Part shown: positions 51,698-57,721 of the stretch, one piece after another
Numbering within the stretch: position 1 is the first letter of the stretch
Layout of the letters: the number at the start of each line of letters is the position of its first letter
Source: RGIG426 sp045598965
GTDB taxonomy: Bacteria; Bacillota; Clostridia; Oscillospirales; Acutalibacteraceae
Length of the DNA: 57,721 bases
Reading direction: 5' to 3'
Assembly (NCBI GenBank): GCA_045598965.1
Contig: JAZRVH010000032.1
Location: 1-57,721, forward strand
Made by a program: the position numbers and the translations under genes
Notes under the pieces: model-generated
What the model was told of the DNA's origin: nothing
What the model saw: only the letters and a program-made list of their open reading frames with translations
Database searches by the model: none

Positions 51698-51747
51698 AAA
51701 AAGACCACTGACAACGCCAAAACGGCGAATTGTCGGTGGTCATTTTT
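51696..51747. terminator. Bidirectional terminator between mazF and atpC
   Basis: GACCACTGACAA (51703-51714) faces TTGTCGGTGGTC (51730-51741) with an inner CGCC/GGCG pair, flanked by A6 and T5. It can end both mazF and the ATP synthase operon. Confidence 0.87.
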
Positions 51748-51754
51748 GTTGAGT

Positions 51755-52168
51755 TTATAAACCGAGATGTTTGCTTCCTTCTTTAATCCGTATAAGGGCA
51801 CGGGAAAGGGACGCTTCGGTCATTTTGGCTTCAAGGCGGGATTGCTTTTGAAGCAACTCCTCTTTTGCTCGGGCGGCGGCACGCTCGGCACGCTTTACGT
51901 CGATTTCGTCCGGCCGTTCAATGGTGTCGGCCAAAACGGTGACGGCGTTGTCGGCGATTTCCGCATATCCAAGTCCCACCACGGCAACCTCTTTGGTTCC
52001 GTCAGCGGCGGTAATCCGCAGCTCGCCCTCTTTTATAGCGATGACTGTGTTTTCGTGGTGTGCCATAATACCGTATTCGCCGTCCATTCCGGGGATAACC
52101 AGCAATTCCGCCTCACCCTCGAAAAAGATGCGGTCACAGGAAATGACACGCAGAGAAAAGGTATTCAT
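51755..52168 (-). CDS. atpC: ATP synthase epsilon subunit
   Basis: The 137-residue protein has the epsilon beta sandwich (F-E-G-E-A near 16, G-M-D-G-E-Y-G-I-M-A-H-H near 26) and a C-terminal helical hairpin with A-x-x-R-A-x-A-R-A from residue 91. It forms part of the central stalk and can inhibit ATP hydrolysis. It is the last gene of the operon, 23 nt after atpD, with GGAGG before the ATG. Confidence 0.94.
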   Translation of the reverse strand: MNTFSLRVISCDRIFFEGEAELLVIPGMDGEYGIMAHHENTVIAIKEGELRITAADGTKEVAVVGLGYAEIADNAVTVLADTIERPDEIDVKRAERAAARAKEELLQKQSRLEAKMTEASLSRALIRIKEGSKHLGL

Positions 52169-52191
52169 AACGACACCTCCTTTGGAAATAC

Positions 52192-53595
52192 TTACGGTTT
52201 GCCGGCGGCAATAACTTCGTCGATAGAGCCCACGTTAAAGAATGCGGATTCGGGATATTCGTCCATTTCGCCGTCGATAATCATCTTAAATCCACGGATA
52301 GTTTCTTTCAGCGGTACAAATTTGCCGGGAATACCGGTAAACACCTCCGCAACGTGGAACGGCTGGGAGAGGAAACGCTGAATTTTACGGGCACGGTTGA
52401 CGGTGAGTTTATCCGCTTCGGACAGCTCTTCCATACCGAGAATGGCAATGATGTCTTGCAATTCCTTGTATTTTTGCAAAATCTCCTGAACGGTACGAGC
52501 AACGTTGTAGTGCTCCTCGCCGACAACGTCCGGCTCCAAAATGCGGGACGTGGATTCCAGCGGATCCACAGCCGGATAGATGCCTTGCTCCACGATTTTA
52601 CGGGACAAAACGGTCGTGGCATCTAAGTGGGCGAACGTGGTAGCGGGAGCAGGGTCGGTTAAGTCGTCCGCCGGCACGTAAACAGCCTGCACAGACGTGA
52701 CCGAACCGTCCTTTGTGGAGGCGATACGCTCTTGCAGGGCACCGAGCTCAGTGGCAAGGGTGGGCTGATAGCCAACAGCAGAAGGCATACGCCCGAGAAG
52801 AGCGGAAACCTCCGAGCCTGCTTGGACGAAACGGAAGATGTTGTCAATAAAGAGCAACACGTCCCGATGCTGTTCATCACGGAAATATTCCGCCATGGTT
52901 AAGCCCGTTTCCGCCACACGCATACGTGCCCCGGGGGGCTCGTTCATTTGACCGAAAACGAGGGCGGTGTTTTTGATAACGCCGGATTCGGTCATCTCGG
53001 TCCAAAGGTCGTTACCCTCACGGGAACGTTCGCCGACGCCGGTGAAAATCGAGTAACCGCCGTGTTCGTTGGAAATGTTTTGGATTAACTCCTGAATTAA
53101 CACGGTTTTACCGACACCGGCACCGCCAAACAGACCGATTTTACCGCCCTTGGCGTACGGTGCCAGCAGATCAATAACTTTGATACCGGTTTCTAAGATT
53201 TCTACCACCGGGCTTTGATCTTGGAACGACGGGGGAGCACGGTGAATGCTCCAATACGGGGTATCCTCGGGGATGGCGTCGCCGTTGTCGATGGTTTGAC
53301 CGAGAACGTTGAACAACCGGCCGAGGGTAGCGTTGCCGACCGGCACACGAATACTGCTGCCCACCGCCTCAACGGGGATGTCCTTTGACAGTCCCTCGCT
53401 GGCGTTAAGCATAATACAGCGAACCACGTGATTACCGATATGGTGGGCAACCTCCATCACGTATTCTTTGTCGTCGGTGTGGGCAACAAGAGCATCATTT
53501 AAGTTCGGCAGGGTTGTGGATTCAAAATACACGTCCACAACCGGGCCGGAAATTTGTACGATTTTTCCGCTTTGAGCGGTTTTCGGAGTACTCAT
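52192..53595 (-). CDS. atpD: ATP synthase beta subunit
   Basis: The 467-residue catalytic subunit of F1 has Walker A G-G-A-G-V-G-K-T near residue 152, V-L-L-F-I-D-N-I-F-R-F near 248, and the L-S-E-A-D variant of the DELSEED loop near 390. The length and motifs are normal. It begins directly after the atpG stop codon. Confidence 0.97.
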   Translation of the reverse strand: MSTPKTAQSGKIVQISGPVVDVYFESTTLPNLNDALVAHTDDKEYVMEVAHHIGNHVVRCIMLNASEGLSKDIPVEAVGSSIRVPVGNATLGRLFNVLGQTIDNGDAIPEDTPYWSIHRAPPSFQDQSPVVEILETGIKVIDLLAPYAKGGKIGLFGGAGVGKTVLIQELIQNISNEHGGYSIFTGVGERSREGNDLWTEMTESGVIKNTALVFGQMNEPPGARMRVAETGLTMAEYFRDEQHRDVLLFIDNIFRFVQAGSEVSALLGRMPSAVGYQPTLATELGALQERIASTKDGSVTSVQAVYVPADDLTDPAPATTFAHLDATTVLSRKIVEQGIYPAVDPLESTSRILEPDVVGEEHYNVARTVQEILQKYKELQDIIAILGMEELSEADKLTVNRARKIQRFLSQPFHVAEVFTGIPGKFVPLKETIRGFKMIIDGEMDEYPESAFFNVGSIDEVIAAGKP

Positions 53596-54486
53596 TTAGG
53601 TGGCATCTCCTTTGCTTTTGAGTGCTTTTGCACCACCGATAACCTCGGTGATTTCTTGGGTGATAATGGCTTGACGAATGCGGTTAAACTGGATGTTTAA
53701 GTCACGTAAAATTTCCTCGGCATTGTCGTTGGCGGCACTCATTGCCATCATACGGGCGTTTTGCTCACAGCAAAACGATTCAATCAGTGCACCATAGATG
53801 TAGCCGGTTAAATAGTTGGGCACAATGCTTTGCACGGCGGCCATAGGCGACGGCTCAAACGTATGGCTTGAGAGAGTTTGGGGCACATCCTCCGGTTTTT
53901 CGAAATTGTCTTTCGAAAGGGGGAGAAGTCGCACAAACTCCGTTTCCATTGCCAAACTGTTTTTCATTTTGGTGTATACAATGCAGATTTCGTCAATATC
54001 GCCGCTGTCATACGCTTCCATCAATCGACCGGCAATTTCACGGGCACGGTCAAGCGACGGGTTTTGAGCGGTATACAGAAAGCTTTGTTCAACAGACACC
54101 TTGCGGGAACGGAAATACTGGCGACCGACTTCGCCCACCACAAACAACAACGGGTTTTCGCTCTCATCCATGTGGGAGAGAGCCAGCTTTAACACGTTGT
54201 GGTTATAAGAGCCGGCAAGTCCTTTATCAGCCGTAATAACGAGAATGCCTCGTTTTTTTCCGTGATTGACACCGCTTTTTTGGATATACTGGCTTTCTAA
54301 GTCCGGCATATCGTTGAAAAGCCTGGAAATCATTTGACGCACCGCACGAAAATACGGCGAGGTGTTTTCCTGGTCTTTGCGGGCTTTACGCAGCTTTGTC
54401 GAGGAGATTAGGTACATCGCATTGGTGATTTTTTTCGTATCCTCAATACTTTTGATGCGTCCTTGAATCTCACGAATGCTTGCCAT
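53596..54486 (-). CDS. atpG: ATP synthase gamma subunit
   Basis: The 296-residue central-stalk subunit has the family's N-terminal helix (I-K-S-I-E-D-T-K-K-I-T-N-A-M near residue 12) and the C-terminal R-I-R-Q-A-I-I-T-Q-E-I-T-E-V helix, which together form the rotor coiled coil. I-T-A-D-K-G-L-A-G-S-Y-N lies near 80. It follows the fused atpHA gene by 4 nt. Confidence 0.95.
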   Translation of the reverse strand: MASIREIQGRIKSIEDTKKITNAMYLISSTKLRKARKDQENTSPYFRAVRQMISRLFNDMPDLESQYIQKSGVNHGKKRGILVITADKGLAGSYNHNVLKLALSHMDESENPLLFVVGEVGRQYFRSRKVSVEQSFLYTAQNPSLDRAREIAGRLMEAYDSGDIDEICIVYTKMKNSLAMETEFVRLLPLSKDNFEKPEDVPQTLSSHTFEPSPMAAVQSIVPNYLTGYIYGALIESFCCEQNARMMAMSAANDNAEEILRDLNIQFNRIRQAIITQEITEVIGGAKALKSKGDAT

Positions 54487-54490
54487 GTGC

Positions 54491-56530
54491 TCACCCGCCT
54501 ATCTTATAAACGCTTGTTTTGAATTCCTCTGCCACAGAGCGGATACGGGCAATGGTATCCTCATCAATGGATTTTTGGGTCTCAATTTCCCGCCCGATTT
54601 CTGCGTGATTTTCCTCAAAATAAGCGAGCATAGCGGTCTGGAATTTTTTGATGTTTGCGGGCTCGATATCCAGCATCACTTTGCCGGTTGCGGCAACGAG
54701 GGTGATCACCTGCTCGTGCATCGAGAGAGGGGCACACAGCGGCTGTTTAAGAAGCTCCATAAGTCCACGACCGTATTGAAGCAATTCCAGTGTATTGGCA
54801 TCCAAATCGGAGCTAAACTGGGTGAAAATCTCCATTTCACGGTACTGGGCAAGAGACAGGCGAATGCTGCCTGCCGCCTTTTTCATAGCTTTGGTTTGTG
54901 CCGCACCGCCCACACGGGAAACGGAAAGACCTACGTTAACAGCGGGACGCATACCCGAGAAAAAGAGGTCGCTCTCTAAGAATATCTGACCGTCGGTAAT
55001 GGAGATAACGTTGGTCGGGATATAGGCAGAGACGTCGCCCGCTTGCGTTTCAATAATGGGAAGAGCGGTAATGGAACCGCCGCCCAGTTCCGGTGTAAGG
55101 CGGCTGGAACGCTCCAGTAAACGAGAGTGCAAATAGAACACGTCGCCGGGGTAGGCTTCACGACCGGGAGAACGCTCGAGCAAAAGGGACAACGCACGGT
55201 ACGCCACGGCGTGCTTCGACAAGTCGTCGTAAACAATCAGCACGTCTTTGCCGGCGTACATAAATTGCTCTGCAAGAGCGGTGCCTGCGTACGGTGCAAT
55301 ATACTGAAGCGGAGCCGGGTCACTGGCGGTCGCCACCACCACGGTGGTGTAGTCCATAGCCCCGTGACTTTTCAATGTGCCTACGATTTTTGCCACTGTA
55401 GAGGCTTTTTGACCGATAGCCACATAGATACACAGCACGTCTTTGCCTTTTTGGTTTAAGATGGTGTCAACGGCAATAGAGGTTTTGCCCGTTTGACGGT
55501 CGCCGATAATCAACTCACGTTGACCTCGACCGATGGGGAACATCGAGTCGATGGACAAAATTCCGGTTTGCAGCGGAACGCTGACCGATTTACGGTCAAT
55601 AATACCGGGGGCGGCATTTTCTACCGGTCGGTAGCCGTCCGCTTCAATGGGCTCGCCGCCGTCAATCGGGGCACCAAGGGCATCCACCACACGGCCGAGG
55701 AAGCCTTCGCCTACGGGAATACCTGCCATTTTTTCGGTGCGAATAACACGGGAACCCTCACGGATTTGATTGTCCGAACCAAAGAGGATACAGCCCACGT
55801 TGTTCGGGCGAATATCCTGCACCATACCTTGTACACCGCAGTCAAATAAAAGGATTTCGCCGTACATAGCATGGTGGATATCACGGATAGTGGCGATACC
55901 GTCGCCCACCTTTTCCACCACGCCGATTTCTCGGTCTTCGGCGGCAAGGTCAAAGCTGGAATCGCTGGCAGAGAGGTCAAATTCCTCAATCTGATGACGG
56001 AGTACGGTCAGCAGTTTGTTTTCTTTGCCTTTTTCGCAAGAGGGGGCACCCGCCAGCGTTTTGCGAAGCTGTTCGGTACGGCCCTGCACACTCCAATCGT
56101 ATTCCTGGTTGCCGCAACGAAGTTTGAAACCGCCGATAAGCGAGTCGTCCTGCACGGTTTCGAACACGACATCCGGGCGGTGATATTTCTTGTTGACAAA
56201 CGCCATCAGTTTCGCCATCTGATCCTCAGAGGGGGCGGTGACGTAAGTCAGCGTAACCGTAAACGGTTCGTCGTGGTCAAGGGGAATGTTGCGGTAAACG
56301 TCCGCAATCTCAGAAAACATAGAGAGATCGCCGGCGGTTGCCAGTGTTTTTAAGTAGTCGGTAAGCTCTGCGGGAGCTTTTTCCTCAATGGCGGCACAGA
56401 GAGATGGCGTGTCGGCATCGAGAGAGAGGGTTGCTAAAAGGGTTTCCGCTTGTGAGACGGCACTTTGGGGTACGCCCAGCTCATGCAAGCGGCGGGCGTA
56501 ATCAAACGTTTGTCTCGTCAAGCGAATCAC
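54491..56530 (-). CDS. atpHA: ATP synthase delta-alpha fusion subunit
   Basis: This single 679-residue frame joins two normally separate F1 subunits. Residues 1-160 are a somewhat short delta (OSCP) domain. Its C-terminal part has the delta signature S-L-I-G-G-F (130-135) and D-W-S-V-Q-G-R-T-E-Q-L-R-K (145-157). A linker of about 12 residues follows. From residue 173 it is a full alpha subunit of about 507 residues, with G-V-V-E-K-V-G-D-G-I-A (203-213) and Walker A G-D-R-Q-T-G-K-T (343-350). The linker DNA (56015-56053) has no stop, no in-frame ATG/GTG/TTG and no ribosome binding site. No other atpH exists in the operon. The start is GTG at 56530, overlapping atpF by 29 nt; TTG at 56521 is an alternative. 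Confidence 0.92.
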   Translation of the reverse strand: MIRLTRQTFDYARRLHELGVPQSAVSQAETLLATLSLDADTPSLCAAIEEKAPAELTDYLKTLATAGDLSMFSEIADVYRNIPLDHDEPFTVTLTYVTAPSEDQMAKLMAFVNKKYHRPDVVFETVQDDSLIGGFKLRCGNQEYDWSVQGRTEQLRKTLAGAPSCEKGKENKLLTVLRHQIEEFDLSASDSSFDLAAEDREIGVVEKVGDGIATIRDIHHAMYGEILLFDCGVQGMVQDIRPNNVGCILFGSDNQIREGSRVIRTEKMAGIPVGEGFLGRVVDALGAPIDGGEPIEADGYRPVENAAPGIIDRKSVSVPLQTGILSIDSMFPIGRGQRELIIGDRQTGKTSIAVDTILNQKGKDVLCIYVAIGQKASTVAKIVGTLKSHGAMDYTTVVVATASDPAPLQYIAPYAGTALAEQFMYAGKDVLIVYDDLSKHAVAYRALSLLLERSPGREAYPGDVFYLHSRLLERSSRLTPELGGGSITALPIIETQAGDVSAYIPTNVISITDGQIFLESDLFFSGMRPAVNVGLSVSRVGGAAQTKAMKKAAGSIRLSLAQYREMEIFTQFSSDLDANTLELLQYGRGLMELLKQPLCAPLSMHEQVITLVAATGKVMLDIEPANIKKFQTAMLAYFEENHAEIGREIETQKSIDEDTIARIRSVAEEFKTSVYKIGG

Positions 56531-57005
56531 CTACCTTGTCGAGGAATTGGTCATAAAGCTGCTTGTCGTTTTCGGGATTGCTTTGTGCCGCCATGGCTTT
56601 GACGGTGGCAGCCACCACCATATCCGAAATTTCCGATTCGGCAGACCGCAGGATTTTCTCTTTTTCCTGCTCGGCGACAACTTTGGCGTCATCCACGATA
56701 GAGCGAGCAGAGGACTTTGCTTCGTCCACAATGCGTTCATATTCGGCGGTAGCGTCACGGCGGGACTGTGCCATCTGCTCGTCACGGGAATCCTTCAATT
56801 CCTGCACCGTTTTGGCACACTCTGCCTGCATTTCTTCGGCAGAGGCTTTGGCATTTTCCGCATCCTTGATTTGTTTATCCGCTTCCTCTTGGCGTTTTTC
56901 AATAATGGAATTGATAGGCTTAAAGAGGAAAATGCGAATACCGACATAAAGAATCAGCAGGTTAATGACCGTAAACAGGATATTCCAAAAGCTGATATCT
57001 AACAT
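56502..57005 (-). CDS. atpF: ATP synthase b subunit
   Basis: The 167-residue peripheral-stalk subunit has one N-terminal transmembrane helix (residues 5-25) followed by a long charged coiled coil (about 35-140), including R-Q-E-E-A-D-K-Q-I-K-D-A. Length and layout are normal. The end overlaps the fused delta-alpha gene. The b subunit normally binds delta, so it would contact the delta part of the fusion. Confidence 0.94.
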   Translation of the reverse strand: MLDISFWNILFTVINLLILYVGIRIFLFKPINSIIEKRQEEADKQIKDAENAKASAEEMQAECAKTVQELKDSRDEQMAQSRRDATAEYERIVDEAKSSARSIVDDAKVVAEQEKEKILRSAESEISDMVVAATVKAMAAQSNPENDKQLYDQFLDKVGDSLDETNV

Positions 57006-57046
57006 AATGATTGTCCTTTCTGTTTATTCGGGTAAAGGGGCTTCGC

Positions 57047-57265
57047 TTATTTCACGAACAACAGAAGAAGGGCGATAACGAAACCGTAAATTGCGGTGGC
57101 TTCCGCCAAGGCACAACCGAGAATAAGGGATTTGCTGATTTTGCCGTCAGCCTCCGGTTGACGGGCGATCGCTTCCGTGGCTTTCGAGGTGGCAATGCCG
57201 ATACCGATACCGGCACCTGCACCGGTCAAAACCGCAAGACCTGCACCAATTGCTGTAAAATCCAT
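57047..57265 (-). CDS. atpE: ATP synthase c subunit
   Basis: The 72-residue hairpin of the rotor ring has two helices joined by the polar loop A-R-Q-P-E. The ion-binding glutamate lies in A-E-A-T-A-I-Y in helix 2. Compared with sodium-dependent c subunits, the glutamine of helix 1 is isoleucine and the serine after the glutamate is alanine, so proton coupling is more likely. The ATG at 57265 behind AAAGGAG is the start; the longer frame is not. Confidence 0.95.
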   Translation of the reverse strand: MDFTAIGAGLAVLTGAGAGIGIGIATSKATEAIARQPEADGKISKSLILGCALAEATAIYGFVIALLLLFVK

Positions 57266-57308
57266 AATAAAAATCTCCTTTTTGAAATGATTTTGTTGAT
57301 AAAATTGT

Positions 57309-57721
57309 TTATTCAAGACCTTCTTTAATGAACAAAGAGGTCAGGAACACGAAAACGTAGGCTTGTAACAGACCGTCGAAGAAGTCGAAGTACAAGCTGA
57401 ACACCATGGGGATACCGACCGGGACGAGCGTTTCGATGAGCTTCATAATAACGAAGGCACCGAGCACGTTACCGAAAAGTCGCATACAAAGCGACAACGG
57501 GCGAATGGCAAGCTCCATAATGTTAATCGGGGTAACGATGGGGGTGGGCTGTGCAAAGCTTTTGAGCCAGCCGCCGACCCGGTTGTGACGGATGTTTGCC
57601 GCCTGAACGAGCACAATACTCATCAGCGCGAGCGCCGCCGTCACATTGATGTCCTTTGTCGGGGGCTTAAACCCGAAGATACCGCAAATATAAGTCGGAT
57701 CGTAGCCATGTCGTTCTGTGA
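57309..57721 (-). CDS. atpB: ATP synthase a subunit (partial)
   Basis: The frame is open to the window edge and holds the C-terminal 137 residues of subunit a. It has D-I-N-V-T-A-A-L-A-L near the edge and M-E-L-A-I-R-P-L-S-L-C-M-R-L-F-G-N-V, which contains the essential arginine of the ion channel. The 5' end lies beyond 57721. It is followed by atpE, the normal order. Confidence 0.93.
   Translation of the reverse strand, partial: TERHGYDPTYICGIFGFKPPTKDINVTAALALMSIVLVQAANIRHNRVGGWLKSFAQPTPIVTPINIMELAIRPLSLCMRLFGNVLGAFVIMKLIETLVPVGIPMVFSLYFDFFDGLLQAYVFVFLTSLFIKEGLE

Noticed and set aside
56015..56053. Hidden separate start for alpha within the delta-alpha fusion
   Set aside because: No in-frame ATG, GTG or TTG and no Shine-Dalgarno sequence occur in the linker, so separate translation of alpha is unlikely.

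Overview
The window looks like chromosome from an anaerobic, probably spore-forming Clostridia-type Firmicute, with an Oscillospirales/Ruminococcaceae relative as the best guess. Pointers are: good sigma-A promoters with 17-18 nt spacers, AGGAGG ribosome binding sites with frequent TTG/GTG starts, a PyrK/PyrD type 1B dihydroorotate dehydrogenase, the long single-chain clostridial PurL, PurF with four iron-sulfur cysteines, a SpoVM-like 28-residue peptide, a zinc-ribbon AbrB regulator, and PyrR-, ZTP- and guanine-type RNA switches. Nothing resembling a phage, transposon or CRISPR array was seen. Almost all genes look like chromosomal housekeeping genes.

Layout. 1-1720: tRNA-Ser(GCU), a zinc-type CDF efflux protein and a convergent membrane protein. 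1820-10500: a pyrimidine operon behind a promoter and attenuator, pyrC-carB-pyrK-pyrD-pyrF-pyrE-pyrB, with no carA and with a PyrI-like zinc tail on PyrB. 10518-23707: a purine operon behind a ZTP riboswitch, purE-purC-purF-purM-purN-purO-purV-purD-purL-fhs. PurF lacks its glutaminase cysteine, and the last two steps to IMP use separate PurV and PurO proteins. 23750-30854: a GT-C membrane protein, then Mrp (behind a structured leader), a C_GCAxxG_C_C protein, a beta-CASP nuclease, a uridine-kinase-like protein and an rRNA methyltransferase. 30855-31205 has no convincing gene but carries an unusual array of short palindromes.

31206-42352: a dense run of small metabolic and membrane genes, many with overlapping stop and start codons (aldo/keto reductase, Ntn hydrolase, glyoxalase-fold, two GNATs, PAP2, AlkD-like, HD-GYP, FruK, zinc-ribbon proteins, hydrolase, YitT, acyltransferase, YbaK, nitroreductase). 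42376-44670: a SpoVM-like peptide, MntP and an FAD protein with an odd terminated leader. 44821-50700: a guanine riboswitch, xpt and a BMP/NupOPQ-type nucleoside ABC transporter. 50784-51697: divergent AbrB and MazF. 51755 to the end, minus strand: the F1Fo ATP synthase operon atpB(partial)-E-F-HA-G-D-C, in which delta and alpha are one 679-residue polypeptide.

The genes form a nucleotide-economy block: UMP synthesis under a pyrimidine-sensing attenuator, IMP synthesis with its formyl-folate supply under ZTP control, and purine salvage and uptake under guanine control. The most unusual features are the delta-alpha ATP synthase fusion, the ATCase with only the PyrI zinc domain, the PurF without a nucleophile, the guanine riboswitch with an enlarged L2, and several unassigned structured leaders. 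All calls come from reading the sequence; no database search was run.
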